The notes: generated by a model not told the origin, from the sequence alone. Positions 1 to 9,725 are shown, counted from the stretch's first letter. The stretch: DNA of 64,000 nucleotides from Algoriphagus sp. TR-M9 (GCF_027594545.1 NZ_CP115160.1:3109001-3173000); one strand, 5' to 3'. Program-made: numbers and translations.

Positions 1-2
1 TT

Positions 3-170
3 TACAAAGCCGGTGAAGGCAATCCTTGGAAAAGTGAAGGAAAAAACGGTCAACAGTGGATACTCGTTGACTATGTAAACGTCGTGGCCCACATCTTCCT
101 GAAGGACAAACGCAGCTTCTACGGACTCGAAGACCTCTGGGGCGATGCCAAAGTCACCCGTATCACATAA
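3..170 (+). CDS. rsfS: Ribosome silencing factor RsfS, C-terminal end (partial)
   Basis: The first 56 codons of the window form the end of an open frame that stops with TAA. The tail contains QWILVDYVNVVAHIF, then FYGLEDLWGDA and a terminal threonine, which is the conserved C-terminal half of the RsfS/YbeB/Iojap family. RsfS binds ribosomal protein uL14 and blocks subunit joining in slow growth. The gene lies 67 bp upstream of ftsH on the same strand, a pairing often seen in Bacteroidota. The start is outside the window. Confidence 0.88.
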   Translation, partial: YKAGEGNPWKSEGKNGQQWILVDYVNVVAHIFLKDKRSFYGLEDLWGDAKVTRIT

Positions 171-207
171 AATCCACAAACTTTAAGCTACTGCTTCCGT
201 TTTACTT

Positions 208-215
208 TAAGTTTG
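208..215 (+). promoter_or_regulatory. Candidate -7 box of the ftsH promoter
   Basis: TAAGTTTG matches the Bacteroidota primary-sigma -7 consensus TAnnTTTG and lies 22 bp before the ftsH start codon. No clear TTG -33 element is present; a TTTA sits at 182-185. ftsH may therefore be transcribed both from here and by readthrough from rsfS. Confidence 0.4.
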
Positions 216-237
216 TAGAATTACCCTATCAAAGAAC

Positions 238-2301
238 ATGAGCGACACAAAAAATAAAAATAAAAAATTCACTCCAAAGGCACCTCAGAAGCCTAACTTC
301 CAACTGTGGCTGATCATAGCCGCAGTACTGGTGCTACTTGGACTTACCTGGATTCAAAACAGAAATGCTGTAATTGATATCACGCAGAAGAAATTTGAAG
401 ACATGTACCTGGCCGGTGATGTAGCTAAAGTCACCATGGTCAAAAACATGGAAAGGGTAGACGTCACACTGAAATCCGCAGCATTAGGCAAGGACAGTTA
501 CAAAACAGAACTAGAGGCAAATTCTACCTTCTTCAATCCATCTGGCCCGCACTACTCCTTTCAAGTAGCCTCAGTAGAAAAGTTTGCTAACGATTTCGAC
601 ACCTTAAAAGAGCAACTTCCCCAGGAAGACCGCATAGAACTCTCGGTGGCAACAGAGGAAAACTGGAGCAACTACTTCGGAAGCTTTGGCTTCTTGATTC
701 TATTATTCGTCCTCTTCTGGTTTATGATGAGAAGAATGGCTGGACCATCTGGCCCAGGCGGACAAATCTTCAATGTAGGAAAGTCCAAAGCACAGCTTTT
801 CGATGCTGAAAACAAAGTCAAAATTACTTTTGACAATGTGGCAGGTCTAGACGAAGCCAAAGAGGAAGTTCAGGAAATCGTAGAATTCCTTAAAAACCCA
901 GGAAAATTCACCAAGCTTGGCGGTAAAATCCCCAAAGGAGCACTACTGGTAGGCCCTCCGGGTACAGGTAAAACCTTGCTGGCTAAAGCCGTAGCTGGTG
1001 AGGCTGGAGTACCATTCTTTACCCTGTCAGGTTCTGACTTTGTAGAGATGTTCGTAGGTGTGGGTGCAGCGCGTGTTCGTGACCTGTTCAAGCAGGCCAA
1101 AGAAAAAGCCCCATGTATCATATTCATAGATGAGATTGATGCCATAGGCAGATCCAGAGGAAAAGGTCAGATGCCAGGCTCAAACGATGAGCGAGAAAAC
1201 ACCTTAAACTCACTCCTAGTAGAAATGGACGGTTTTGGTACCGACACCGGAGTGATCGTAGTCGCTGCTACCAACAGACCGGACGTCTTGGACACTGCCT
1301 TGCTCAGACCTGGACGTTTCGATAGACAAATCTCCATAGACAAGCCGGACATCAACGGTAGAGAAGCGATTTTCAAAGTTCACCTGAAGCCTATCAAAAC
1401 TGCTGACGATGTAGATCCCAAAAAATGTGCTGCTCAAACTCCAGGGTTTGCCGGAGCTGAAATTGCCAATGTATGTAACGAAGCCGCACTGATCGCAGCC
1501 AGAAGAAACAAGACCGCTGTGGATATGCAGGATTTCCAAGATGCAGTAGATAGAGTGATCGGTGGCCTGGAAAAGAAAAATAAAATCATTTCTCCTGAAG
1601 AGAAAAAAATAGTAGCATTCCATGAAGCAGGACATGCCGTAGCCGGCTGGTTCCTGGAGCATGCGGATCCATTAGTCAAAGTAAGTATAGTACCTAGAGG
1701 AGTGGCGGCTTTGGGCTATGCCCAATACCTTCCAAAGGAACAATTCCTCTACCAGACTGAACAATTGCTCGACGAAATGTGCATGACATTAGGTGGTAGA
1801 GCAGCCGAAGAAATTATTTTCGGAAAAATTTCTACTGGAGCACTAAGTGATCTGGAAAGAGTCACTAAAATGGCTTACTCCATAGTTTCAGTATATGGTA
1901 TGAACGAGAAGATTGGCAATGTATCCTTCTACGACTCAAAAGGAGACAATTACAAAATGACCAAACCTTACTCGGAAACCACCGCTGAAGTGATTGACGA
2001 GGAAGTGCGACAGTTGATTCAAAAAGCTTACGAAAGAACCAAAGAGTTATTGACTAAGCGTAAGAATGAACTGGATATTCTAGCCAAAGAATTGCTAGAA
2101 AAGGAAATCCTGTTCCAGGCCGACCTAGAGCGATTGATAGGCAAGCGACCTTTCGAAAAGGAAACTACCTACCAAGCTTTTACGAATAAAAAGGAAGATC
2201 AAAAAGAACCGGATGTGGTTTCAAAGGACAAAGACTCTGGGTCTTCTGATCCATTGAAAGATCCTATCCCGGAGCCAAATTCTGATAACCAGATATTATA
2301 G
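238..2301 (+). CDS. ftsH: ATP-dependent zinc metalloprotease FtsH
   Basis: Membrane-anchored AAA+ protease that degrades misfolded and regulatory membrane proteins; in many bacteria it also controls lipid A enzyme levels. Two membrane helices (about 23-40 and 148-164) flank a periplasmic FtsH-extracellular domain. The AAA module follows, with Walker A GPPGTGKT at 239-246, Walker B IIFIDE at 294-299 and the second region of homology ending RPGRFDR. The zinc site HEAGH lies at 462-466. The 687-residue length is normal for Bacteroidota, and the acidic low-complexity tail after about residue 640 is typical. The ATG start gives a lysine-rich cytoplasmic N-terminus. A strong terminator follows directly. 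Confidence 0.97.
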   Translation: MSDTKNKNKKFTPKAPQKPNFQLWLIIAAVLVLLGLTWIQNRNAVIDITQKKFEDMYLAGDVAKVTMVKNMERVDVTLKSAALGKDSYKTELEANSTFFNPSGPHYSFQVASVEKFANDFDTLKEQLPQEDRIELSVATEENWSNYFGSFGFLILLFVLFWFMMRRMAGPSGPGGQIFNVGKSKAQLFDAENKVKITFDNVAGLDEAKEEVQEIVEFLKNPGKFTKLGGKIPKGALLVGPPGTGKTLLAKAVAGEAGVPFFTLSGSDFVEMFVGVGAARVRDLFKQAKEKAPCIIFIDEIDAIGRSRGKGQMPGSNDERENTLNSLLVEMDGFGTDTGVIVVAATNRPDVLDTALLRPGRFDRQISIDKPDINGREAIFKVHLKPIKTADDVDPKKCAAQTPGFAGAEIANVCNEAALIAARRNKTAVDMQDFQDAVDRVIGGLEKKNKIISPEEKKIVAFHEAGHAVAGWFLEHADPLVKVSIVPRGVAALGYAQYLPKEQFLYQTEQLLDEMCMTLGGRAAEEIIFGKISTGALSDLERVTKMAYSIVSVYGMNEKIGNVSFYDSKGDNYKMTKPYSETTAEVIDEEVRQLIQKAYERTKELLTKRKNELDILAKELLEKEILFQADLERLIGKRPFEKETTYQAFTNKKEDQKEPDVVSKDKDSGSSDPLKDPIPEPNSDNQIL

Positions 2302-2303
2302 TT

Positions 2304-2332
2304 AAAGCCCCGATCGATTCGGGGCTTTTTGT
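2304..2332 (+). terminator. Rho-independent terminator after ftsH
   Basis: A 10-bp perfect stem, AAAGCCCCGA (2304-2313) with TCGGGGCTTT (2319-2328), encloses a 5-nt loop and runs into a T-rich tract. It separates ftsH from lpxH. Confidence 0.9.
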
Positions 2333-2360
2333 TTTTGTATCCGCTCTTTTATATTTAGTC

Positions 2361-3137
2361 ATGCATTCTATTCCGACGGATTTTTCGCTCCAGGGCAAAA
2401 ACCTTTATTTCGCTTCTGACTTTCATCTGGGGGCTCCTAGTGAAGCAGAAAGTAAAATCCGTGAAAAACGTATTATTCGCTGGCTCGAATCAATTGAGGA
2501 TCAAGCGGCAGGTGTTTTCCTGGTAGGCGACATTTTTGACTTCTGGTTTGAATACAAGCAGGTCGTACCTAAAGGTTTCATCCCTTTCATTGCTAAAATC
2601 AGCCAACTGAGAGATCGTGGCATCCCGGTGTTCTTTTTTACCGGAAACCACGACTTATGGATGAAAGACTACTTCACACATGAACTCGGGATTCCAGTTT
2701 ACACCGAACCAATTACTATTGCCGTAGCGGGTAAATCAATCCTGATCGGCCACGGAGATGGACTGGGACCAGGTGATCACTCTTATAAGTTGATTAAAAA
2801 GGTGTTTACCAATCCGCTGGCCAAGTGGCTCTTCCGCTGGTTACATCCGGATATCGGCATCAAACTAGCCAAGCTTTGGTCAGGACATAGCCGAATTTCC
2901 AACATAGAAAAAGATGAAAACCGGTTCCTTGGTGATGATGAATGGCTTTGGGCCTATTGCAAGGAAATGGAAGCTAAAACCCATCATGACCTGTACATCT
3001 TTGGACATAGGCATCTCCCGCTGGAACTTGAAGTAGGCGAAAACTCCACTTATTACAATCTGGGAGAATGGGTTACACAAAACACTTTCTTGGAATTTGA
3101 CGGAAAGGAAGCGCAATTAAAAACCTTTGAGCATTGA
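2361..3137 (+). CDS. lpxH: UDP-2,3-diacylglucosamine pyrophosphatase LpxH-type
   Basis: Calcineurin-like metallophosphoesterase expected to hydrolyse UDP-2,3-diacylglucosamine to lipid X in lipid A biosynthesis at the inner membrane. The metal-binding motifs appear in order: D20/H22 in the SDFHLG segment, GDIFD at 56-60, GNHD at 95-98, HGDG at 131-134 and GHRH at 215-218. Length (258 aa) fits LpxH/LpxG-like enzymes. GNHD in place of the E. coli GNRD, and the insert around 141-190, are usual for Bacteroidota members. The next gene begins inside the stop codon, so the two are probably co-transcribed. The family is secure; the exact substrate is inferred. Confidence 0.85.
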   Translation: MHSIPTDFSLQGKNLYFASDFHLGAPSEAESKIREKRIIRWLESIEDQAAGVFLVGDIFDFWFEYKQVVPKGFIPFIAKISQLRDRGIPVFFFTGNHDLWMKDYFTHELGIPVYTEPITIAVAGKSILIGHGDGLGPGDHSYKLIKKVFTNPLAKWLFRWLHPDIGIKLAKLWSGHSRISNIEKDENRFLGDDEWLWAYCKEMEAKTHHDLYIFGHRHLPLELEVGENSTYYNLGEWVTQNTFLEFDGKEAQLKTFEH

Positions 3138-3964
3138 AGCCCATCGCTACCCTTTTCATTTTCCTGATTTCTTCCCTGGGGATGGCACAGGATGATAACA
3201 CCCTCGGCAATCCTCTCGCTGCCATCAGTTTAGAAAATCCAGACCTGGTTGCTATAGACACCAAAGACCAAATTTTCATCAGCAACAGTTCTGGCGATAT
3301 TTATTTATATGCTAAGGAAGGTGAACAACTTAACCTATTTTCCCCTTCCCGCCAGGGGAAACTCGACCAGCTAGAGGCTGCCTGGACGGTTAATATTTTT
3401 AGCTTTTCAGCAGATCTTCAACAGTATAGAATACTGGACAGATTTTTAAACCCTCTGGCAGAACAAGGATTCCTCGGTACAGAAGTCAATCTGGCAAAGG
3501 CCGCCACCCTGGGAAACAACAATGTGGTTTGGGTTTGGGATGAATCAGACCTAAGCTTGAAAAAAGTCGATTTTCTCAGAAACATAGTCACGGAATCCCA
3601 GCCTTTAAACCTGATCCTAGACTCAAGCGATCTGAGCATTTCAGAAATCAGAGAGTTTAAAAACCGACTATTTGTCAATGTACCGAAAAGCGGAGTGTAC
3701 ATTTTTGACAATCAAGCCAATCTAATGGGTAAGCTCAATCTGAGTGGAGTAAGCAAACTGTGCTATTATCAGGAGCATTTGCTCTGGATACAGGATAATG
3801 AATTGAAAGCGATGGATCTGGGGACTCAAAGCATCAGCACCCTCGCTAAGGTAGCTGAACCTAAGGCACAGTACATCCAAATCGGCCAGGAAATCCTTTC
3901 GATCGTTACCTCCGAAAAAGTATATGTCTATCAGATCCCGGACTGGCTCAAAGCAATCGAATAA
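3134..3964 (+). CDS. Secreted protein of unknown function, probable beta-propeller
   Basis: The protein has an N-terminal signal peptide (a hydrophobic stretch after MKP ending near GMAQ). The rest is rich in repeated beta-strand patterns such as VAIDTKDQIFISNSSGDIYLY and LYYQEHLLWIQDNE-like segments, suggesting a lipoprotein-free periplasmic propeller. The start is TTG, overlapping the lpxH stop as TTGA, which implies translational coupling. No catalytic motif is recognisable. Placement after lpxH could hint at an envelope role, but that is inference from context only. Confidence 0.75.
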   Translation: MKPIATLFIFLISSLGMAQDDNTLGNPLAAISLENPDLVAIDTKDQIFISNSSGDIYLYAKEGEQLNLFSPSRQGKLDQLEAAWTVNIFSFSADLQQYRILDRFLNPLAEQGFLGTEVNLAKAATLGNNNVVWVWDESDLSLKKVDFLRNIVTESQPLNLILDSSDLSISEIREFKNRLFVNVPKSGVYIFDNQANLMGKLNLSGVSKLCYYQEHLLWIQDNELKAMDLGTQSISTLAKVAEPKAQYIQIGQEILSIVTSEKVYVYQIPDWLKAIE

Positions 3965-4000
3965 AAAAAGGCTGATTCGTTAAAACCAGCCTTTTCTTTT
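3965..4000. terminator. Bidirectional terminator between convergent genes
   Basis: The stem GGCTG (3970-3974) with CAGCC (3987-3991) is flanked by an A-run on the left and a T-run on the right. It can therefore end transcription of the plus-strand secreted-protein gene and of the minus-strand FKBP gene. Confidence 0.75.
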
Positions 4001-4015
4001 TCCTTGAAATTAATA

Positions 4016-4441
4016 TCAATTGACCTTCACCAATTCGATATCAAAAATCAAATCCTTACCTGCCAGTTGATGATTGGCATCCAAGGTAATTTTCTTCTCA
4101 TCGATATCAGTGACAGTTACCGGCATAGGCTGGCCATTACCGCCCTGCAAAGTCAATTGCATTCCGACCTCAGGCTTGATGTCAGCTGGCACTTGTTCTA
4201 TAGGCACATCGATCATCATATCATCTCTGCGCTCTCCATAAGCCTCAGCCGCAGGAATAGTCACCGTCTTTTTATCACCAATTGCCATACCGTCCACTGC
4301 AGTATCGAATCCTTTGATCATATTGCCATCGCCTAAGGTAAATCCTAGTGGTTCGCGATTTGCAGAAGTATCAAATACGCTTCCATCTTCTAATTTTCCA
4401 GTGTAATGCACTTGAACTGCATCCCCTTTTTTAGCTTGCAT
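4016..4441 (-). CDS. FKBP-type peptidyl-prolyl cis-trans isomerase (SlyD-like)
   Basis: Cytoplasmic prolyl isomerase/chaperone. The N-terminal FKBP half contains VHYTGKLEDGSVFDTS and GNMIKGFDTAVDGM. It is followed by an inserted flap domain (about 70-120) and the returning strand LAGKDLIFDIELV, which is the SlyD/archaeal-FKBP arrangement. The histidine-rich metal-binding tail of E. coli SlyD is absent. I chose the internal ATG giving MQAKKGDAV, since the nine upstream codons add nothing conserved. About 141 residues, as expected. Confidence 0.9.
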   Translation of the reverse strand: MQAKKGDAVQVHYTGKLEDGSVFDTSANREPLGFTLGDGNMIKGFDTAVDGMAIGDKKTVTIPAAEAYGERRDDMMIDVPIEQVPADIKPEVGMQLTLQGGNGQPMPVTVTDIDEKKITLDANHQLAGKDLIFDIELVKVN

Positions 4442-4504
4442 AAGTATTTCATTTTTAGTAAAGCACAAAGGTACAAAAATCTATTAGGGGATAAAACCCC
4501 AATC

Positions 4505-4539
4505 AAAGTGTACGATTTCAATATAAAAGCGTACATTTT
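4505..4539. promoter_or_regulatory. Inverted repeat in the fkbp/response-regulator intergenic region
   Basis: AAAGTGTACG (4505-4514) and CGTACATTTT (4530-4539) match as an inverted repeat at 9 of 10 positions, separated by 15 bp. It sits between the divergent FKBP and sigma54-regulator genes and has the size of a dimeric regulator operator. The bound protein is unknown. Confidence 0.35.
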
Positions 4540-4582
4540 TGGACACAACTTCATAAAAAACGGACATTTAAGGCCTATTTTC

Positions 4583-4602
4583 GCATTGGCATCATTTTCA
4601 CA
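4583..4602 (+). promoter_or_regulatory. Weak sigma54-like promoter candidate
   Basis: A TTGGCA element is followed at roughly the right distance by TTTCACA, resembling the -24/-12 pattern TTGGCAC-N5-TTGCA. The -12 GC dinucleotide is imperfect. It lies just upstream of the sigma54 activator gene, which would allow autoregulation. The match is marginal. Confidence 0.2.
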
Positions 4603-4625
4603 CTAAGGAAACCAAACAATGAACC

Positions 4626-6008
4626 ATGGAAAACCAAGACTTAGGAAAGATTTTAATCATAGACGATAACGAAGATTTACTTTTTGCTGCCAAAATGCTC
4701 CTGAAAAAGCACGCAAAGGAGGTGATGATTGAAAAAGATCCAAGAAGAATCCCTTTTTTGGTTAATAATAACAATTACGATGTGATCCTGCTGGACATGA
4801 ACTTCCGGGAGGATACCACCTCCGGCAAGGAAGGATTCCACTGGCTGAAGCAAATCAAAGAAATTGACCCCAAAGCCGTGGTGATTCTCATCACCGCTTT
4901 TGGTGATGTGGAGATGGCAGTCCAAGCTCTTAAGGAAGGTGCTACAGACTTTATCTTGAAACCTTGGCAAAACGAAAAGCTGCTTGCAACGCTTTCTGCG
5001 GCCATCAAACTCAAAGAAAGTTACAACGAAGTGGACAAGCTGCAGAAGAGGCAAAAGCAAATGCAGTCCGACATGAAAAAGCCTTACACCGATATCATCG
5101 GTCAAAGTGCCTCCATGAAAAATATTTTTTCCATAATCGACAAGGTAGCCCAAACGGATGCTAATGTGTTGATTTTGGGAGAAAACGGAACCGGAAAAGA
5201 ACTCATCGCCAGAGCTATCCATGAACGCTCGCTACGTAAAGATGAAATCTTCGTAGGCGTTGATATGGGAGCGATCACGGAAAGCCTATTTGAGTCCGAG
5301 CTTTTTGGACATAAAAAAGGCGCATTTACCGATGCAAAAGACGATAGAGCAGGACGTTTTGAGGTAGCCGATAAGGGATCGCTTTTCCTGGATGAAATCG
5401 GAAACCTATCCATTCCTCTGCAGTCCAAACTCCTCACGGTGCTCCAGAAAAGAGAAGTGACCAGGATAGGCACCAATAAAGCCATACCAGTGGATATTCG
5501 CCTCATCTGCGCGACCAATATGCCTTTGCACGAAAGTGTCATGGACAATACTTTCCGCCAGGATTTACTTTACAGAATCAATACGGTGGAGATTTTCCTT
5601 CCTCCTTTGAGAGAGAGACAGGACGATATTCCGATTTTGGCCAATCACTTTCTGAAAAGCTATAGCCAGAAGTACCGAAAGAACTTCACCGGCTTCACCC
5701 CTGCTGGCATAGATTTGCTACAGCACTACAGCTGGCCCGGAAACATCCGTGAACTCCAGCATGCCATAGAACGAGCCATTATCATGGCTGAAGGGAATGA
5801 GTTGGACTCTAGGGATTTCTTCTTTCTATCTGCCAAACCAGCCTCAGACAAAGCCCCTACCTCTGCCACTTTGAACCTAGACGACATGGAACGCACTACC
5901 ATTCAGCGCGCCATAGACAAAAATGGAGGCAATATCTCAAAAGCTGCAAAAGAGCTGGGACTGACCAGAGCTTCCCTGTACAGAAGGCTGGAAAAATATG
6001 GATTATAA
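4626..6008 (+). CDS. NtrC-family sigma54-dependent response regulator
   Basis: Cytoplasmic transcription activator. The receiver domain (8-125) has acidic pair D13-D14, phosphoacceptor D57 in ILLDMNF and K112 in LKPW. The AAA+ sigma54-interaction domain has Walker A GENGTGKE at 185-192. The C-terminal Fis-type helix-turn-helix contains GGNISKAAKELGLTRASLYR. The sigma54-contact loop reads GAFTDA (232-237) instead of GAFTGA, a variant also known in natural activators. The gene overlaps the following kinase gene by 11 nt, so the two form a two-component operon. Target genes cannot be read from the sequence. Confidence 0.93.
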   Translation: MENQDLGKILIIDDNEDLLFAAKMLLKKHAKEVMIEKDPRRIPFLVNNNNYDVILLDMNFREDTTSGKEGFHWLKQIKEIDPKAVVILITAFGDVEMAVQALKEGATDFILKPWQNEKLLATLSAAIKLKESYNEVDKLQKRQKQMQSDMKKPYTDIIGQSASMKNIFSIIDKVAQTDANVLILGENGTGKELIARAIHERSLRKDEIFVGVDMGAITESLFESELFGHKKGAFTDAKDDRAGRFEVADKGSLFLDEIGNLSIPLQSKLLTVLQKREVTRIGTNKAIPVDIRLICATNMPLHESVMDNTFRQDLLYRINTVEIFLPPLRERQDDIPILANHFLKSYSQKYRKNFTGFTPAGIDLLQHYSWPGNIRELQHAIERAIIMAEGNELDSRDFFFLSAKPASDKAPTSATLNLDDMERTTIQRAIDKNGGNISKAAKELGLTRASLYRRLEKYGL

Positions 6009-7341
6009 AGTAGGTTTACTCGGGAGGATAGCCTTCCTGGCTGCATCCCTTTTCCTTTTGGCGTATGCTATCATCGATAGTTGGGGAGTCTTTATGATCT
6101 CCCTTTTCTTGGTTTTGGTGGTGCTCCAGATCATTTACCTTTTGCGGTACTCGGAGGGTTCATTCAATAAGGTCCGGGTATTTCTGGATAATATTAAGCA
6201 GGACAACTATTCCGAGCTGTACCCAGTCAAGTTTGACGGCACAGAAACTGACGACCTCCATATAGAATTCAACGCCATTCTGGCAAAGCTCAAAGAAGAC
6301 CAAGCAGAAAAAGAAGCGAATTACCAGTACTTCCGCTCGGTGTTCAAACACCTGAGCATTGGCCTGATCACCTTTGGGGAAAATGGGGAAATTCAGATCA
6401 TCAATACCGCTGCCAAACGTATACTGGACGTAGAGGAAGTGAAGAACATCAGTGAGGTAGGCCAGATCAATAAGGAACTCCACCTCGCGATCAATAACCT
6501 TAGAACGGGGGGAAGCGAACTCATCAAAATCGCCCATCCAGACGGCATTATGCAGCTTTCTGTCTATGTGATCGAACTATTGATGAGAGGGGAAAAATTC
6601 AAATTGGTATCCCTGCAAAACATACAATCCGAGCTGGAAGAGAAGGAGATGGAGGCCTGGCAAAACCTCGTAAAAATACTGACTCACGAAATCATGAACT
6701 CCATAGCGCCAATATCTTCACTCGCAGGAACCATACAAGGTGAAATGGAAAGCAAGTTGGAAAACATGGAGAAAATCTCCAATCAGGACATGGAGGACTA
6801 CCTGATGGGCATCAGCACTATAGAAAAGCGAAGCCAAGGATTGATCAGTTTTGTGTCTGACTTCAGGAGCTTGGCACATATCCCATCGCCTAAATTCACC
6901 AGCATTGCCATAGCAAAACTATTTGATCAGCTGGAAGTCCTGCTCCAAAACCAACTGGAATCCCATGATATCGAACTGGTCAAAGACCTAAATCCCGAGG
7001 AGCTGGTCCTCTTTGGTGACCAGACCCAGATAGAACAAGTCTTGATCAACCTCGCCCAAAATGCAATCCAGGCCGTGGAAGACGCCCCGGAGAAAAGGGT
7101 GACCCTGCGGGCTTTTATAGATGAAGCAGGAAAGATCATACTGGAAGTAAGTGATACTGGGAAAGGCATAGAGGAAGAAGCACTAAGCAAGATTTTCATT
7201 CCTTTCTTCACCACCAAAAAGAAAGGCTCGGGCATAGGCTTAAGTCTCTCCAAGCAAATCATGAGACGTCACAAAGGCAATATTCAGGTGCGGTCTACTC
7301 AAGGAGAAGGCACCACCTTCAAGCTGATTTTCAATGGGTAA
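5998..7341 (+). CDS. NtrY/AtoS-like sensor histidine kinase
   Basis: Cognate kinase of the preceding regulator. Two close membrane helices (about 8-27 and 31-49) leave almost no periplasmic loop. A HAMP-like linker and a PAS domain (about 108-205) follow. The dimerisation domain carries phospho-histidine H230 in ILTHEIMNSIAPI, and the HATPase_c domain has N-box NLAQNAIQAV, G1 DTGKGIEEE and GSGIGLSLS. With so little outside the membrane, the signal is probably cytoplasmic or membrane-derived (inference). The start overlaps the regulator gene, supporting coupled translation. Confidence 0.92.
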   Translation: MDYKVGLLGRIAFLAASLFLLAYAIIDSWGVFMISLFLVLVVLQIIYLLRYSEGSFNKVRVFLDNIKQDNYSELYPVKFDGTETDDLHIEFNAILAKLKEDQAEKEANYQYFRSVFKHLSIGLITFGENGEIQIINTAAKRILDVEEVKNISEVGQINKELHLAINNLRTGGSELIKIAHPDGIMQLSVYVIELLMRGEKFKLVSLQNIQSELEEKEMEAWQNLVKILTHEIMNSIAPISSLAGTIQGEMESKLENMEKISNQDMEDYLMGISTIEKRSQGLISFVSDFRSLAHIPSPKFTSIAIAKLFDQLEVLLQNQLESHDIELVKDLNPEELVLFGDQTQIEQVLINLAQNAIQAVEDAPEKRVTLRAFIDEAGKIILEVSDTGKGIEEEALSKIFIPFFTTKKKGSGIGLSLSKQIMRRHKGNIQVRSTQGEGTTFKLIFNG

Positions 7342-7427
7342 TGTTGAAAATCAAAAGTATGAATCAGGAATCAATTCTAACCTAAGCTTGGAAAACTCAC
7401 TGGTCAAATTCTTTGCTTAAGCATCCC

Positions 7428-8960
7428 ATGAATCAGCGTAACCTCTTGCTATGCGGATTTATCCTCCTGAAGTTGGTACTTCAGTACCTACTCATAGATT
7501 CCGGCTACGACTTACACCGAGATGAATATCTTCATCTGGACCAAGCCCATCACCTGGCCTGGGGCTACATTTCTGTTCCTCCGGTCACTTCTTGGTTTTC
7601 CTATCTGATTTACCTTTTGGGTAACACTGGGTTTTGGGTAAAATTCTTTCCTGCTCTTTTCGGCGCTTTAACGATTTTGCTGGTTTGGAAAAGTATTGAA
7701 AAACTAGGAGGAAATTTATACGCCTGTTCCCTGGCTGCCACCGCTTTGACCTTTTCTGCATTGGCTCGTCTGAACCTACTTTTTCAGCCCAATTCCTTCG
7801 ACATTTTGGCCTGGACTTTTATCTTCTACACCCTCTTAAGACATATACAGACCGGAAAAGTTTCTTGGCTCTACTGGATGGGAGTTGGTTTCGGATTTGG
7901 TTTTTTGAACAAGTACACGGTACTCTTCCTTGCTTTCGGGGTTTTACTAGGCTTGATGCTGACACCCGAACGCAAAATCTTCAAAAACCCTCACCTCTAC
8001 GCCGGACTGGGCTTGGGCTTTTTGATCGCACTTCCCAATATCATTTGGCAAGTAGTGAATGATTATCCTGTGATCTGGCATATGAAAATGCTGAGCAAAT
8101 ATCAACTGGTAAATGTTTCTAGAGTGGATTTCTTGGCTGAGCAAGTGCTCTTTTTTCTAGGCTCCATCTTTATTCTGATCGCTGCATTCCTTTCCTTTTT
8201 CAGCTATTCTCCTTTCAAGAAATATAGATTCCTCTTTTTTACTTTGATCAGCACCTTGGTTACTTTCGCCATTTTCCGCGCCAAAGCATATTATGCCATT
8301 AGTCTTTATCCTATTTTCTTTGCCTTTGGGTCCATTTACCTTGCCCACTTGCTAGAGCTAGGCTGGAAGCGCTACCTGAAACCATTCACCTATCTTACCC
8401 CAATTGTTTTTTTTCTGCTGATACTCCCGTTAGTTTTCCCCATCAAACCACCAAAAAAACTCAAAGAAATCTATGCAAGCAATGCAGATCTAGATCTCAC
8501 ACGCTGGGAAGATGGGGAAGTGCACGATATCCCACAGGATTTTGCTGACATGCTGGGCTGGAAGGAACTGGCAGAGAAAGTAGACCTGGCTTATTCGAAA
8601 AGCCCTGAAACAGACCATACGCTGATTATTTGTGATAACTATGGGCAGGCTGGCGCCATCAACTTCTATACGAAAATCAAAGGTCTGAGAGCCGTCACCA
8701 TGAATGCTGATTATGTAAACTGGATTTCGCTGGATCAACCAATCAAGCATGTCATTTTGGTAAGGGAAGCTTCAGACCAAGTCAGCGAAAGGGAAATTTC
8801 TCTATTTGAAAAGTCAGCGCATATCGGATCCATCTCAGACAGCAATGCTCGGGAATTCGGAACTAACATCCATCTTCTTGTTGGCGCAAAATCGGATATC
8901 AACTCCATTTTAGCTAGTGAGATTGAGGAAAAGAAAGCAGAGTTAAAAATGGTGAAATAA
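7428..8960 (+). CDS. Glycosyltransferase family 39 (ArnT/PMT-like) membrane protein
   Basis: Polytopic inner-membrane enzyme with about 10-11 helices and a soluble C-terminal domain from about residue 345. The first loop carries DLHRDEYLHLDQ, the acidic catalytic motif of PMT_2/ArnT-type transferases, and PPVTSWFSYLIY follows as in the family. Such enzymes transfer a sugar from a polyprenyl-phosphate carrier to lipid A, protein or another lipid at the periplasmic face; the substrate here is unknown. I chose ATG at 7428 over an in-frame TTG five codons earlier. Confidence 0.82.
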   Translation: MNQRNLLLCGFILLKLVLQYLLIDSGYDLHRDEYLHLDQAHHLAWGYISVPPVTSWFSYLIYLLGNTGFWVKFFPALFGALTILLVWKSIEKLGGNLYACSLAATALTFSALARLNLLFQPNSFDILAWTFIFYTLLRHIQTGKVSWLYWMGVGFGFGFLNKYTVLFLAFGVLLGLMLTPERKIFKNPHLYAGLGLGFLIALPNIIWQVVNDYPVIWHMKMLSKYQLVNVSRVDFLAEQVLFFLGSIFILIAAFLSFFSYSPFKKYRFLFFTLISTLVTFAIFRAKAYYAISLYPIFFAFGSIYLAHLLELGWKRYLKPFTYLTPIVFFLLILPLVFPIKPPKKLKEIYASNADLDLTRWEDGEVHDIPQDFADMLGWKELAEKVDLAYSKSPETDHTLIICDNYGQAGAINFYTKIKGLRAVTMNADYVNWISLDQPIKHVILVREASDQVSEREISLFEKSAHIGSISDSNAREFGTNIHLLVGAKSDINSILASEIEEKKAELKMVK

Positions 8961-9013
8961 AGTATCATGCAGGCTTTTACGTTCGTCTTGGCTGCGAAAC
9001 TAAACTCATTTCT

Positions 9014-9568
9014 ATGCATTCTGCTTTTATGATTAGCTTAAGCCTAATAGCATGGCTCAATTTTGGTCAACCTGAAAAAAAAGGCTTTCCCCTTGCTGAG
9101 CATGCCTTGACAATTGTTCCCCTAGCACTACAGGACAGTACTGCCGCTTTTAGCAAACTGATTTTTCATACTAGCGATTGCTTTGGATCCTGCCCAGTGA
9201 TACATCTGGAGATTTTGGCAGATAGATCCATTCGATTTACTGGAAATTATAATAAAGAAAAGAACTATAGCGAGGCAGACTCTTTAGCTTATGGGAATTT
9301 TAGAGGAGTGCTCTCGGAGCAGGCTTTCAATGAACTTCTTGAACTCATCATTCAGTCCAAAATCACAGCTTTAGATTCTGAGCAGAACCCTTTGCTTTGC
9401 TGTGATGGAGCAATCAAAACCCTTGTTTTATACCAAAATGGCACAAGAACTTCCCATAATACCATGTTTGAATCAGGGGCTTTAAAACCGCTGATCGCCT
9501 ATCTATACTCCCTCGGACAAAATACTGACTTAACCCGCACTGAGGAAAATTTTCACTTCGAAAAGTAA
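9014..9568 (+). CDS. Secreted DUF6438-like protein
   Basis: The hydrophobic N-terminus (about 5-18) suggests export. The core FHTSDCFGSCPVIHLEI followed by a YxGNYN-like segment resembles the DUF6438 family, whose hallmark is a CFGSCP motif near a beta-strand. A second cysteine pair, LLCCDGA, occurs near residue 135 and could form disulfides with the first. No function is known for the family. The gene stands alone, 53 bp after the GT39-like gene. Confidence 0.65.
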   Translation: MHSAFMISLSLIAWLNFGQPEKKGFPLAEHALTIVPLALQDSTAAFSKLIFHTSDCFGSCPVIHLEILADRSIRFTGNYNKEKNYSEADSLAYGNFRGVLSEQAFNELLELIIQSKITALDSEQNPLLCCDGAIKTLVLYQNGTRTSHNTMFESGALKPLIAYLYSLGQNTDLTRTEENFHFEK

Positions 9569-9725
9569 ATGCATAAAATCAATAAAATTGGCTGACTATT
9601 ACTAATTTCAGGTATTTATAGCCCAATTCCCCATAATTCTCTTCTCATTTTGTTCCTTTGCGCTCAGCAAATCTATCACCCCCATCTCGGCTGCAGCATA
9701 GCAGCTCATCCCCGAAAACCAGCGC

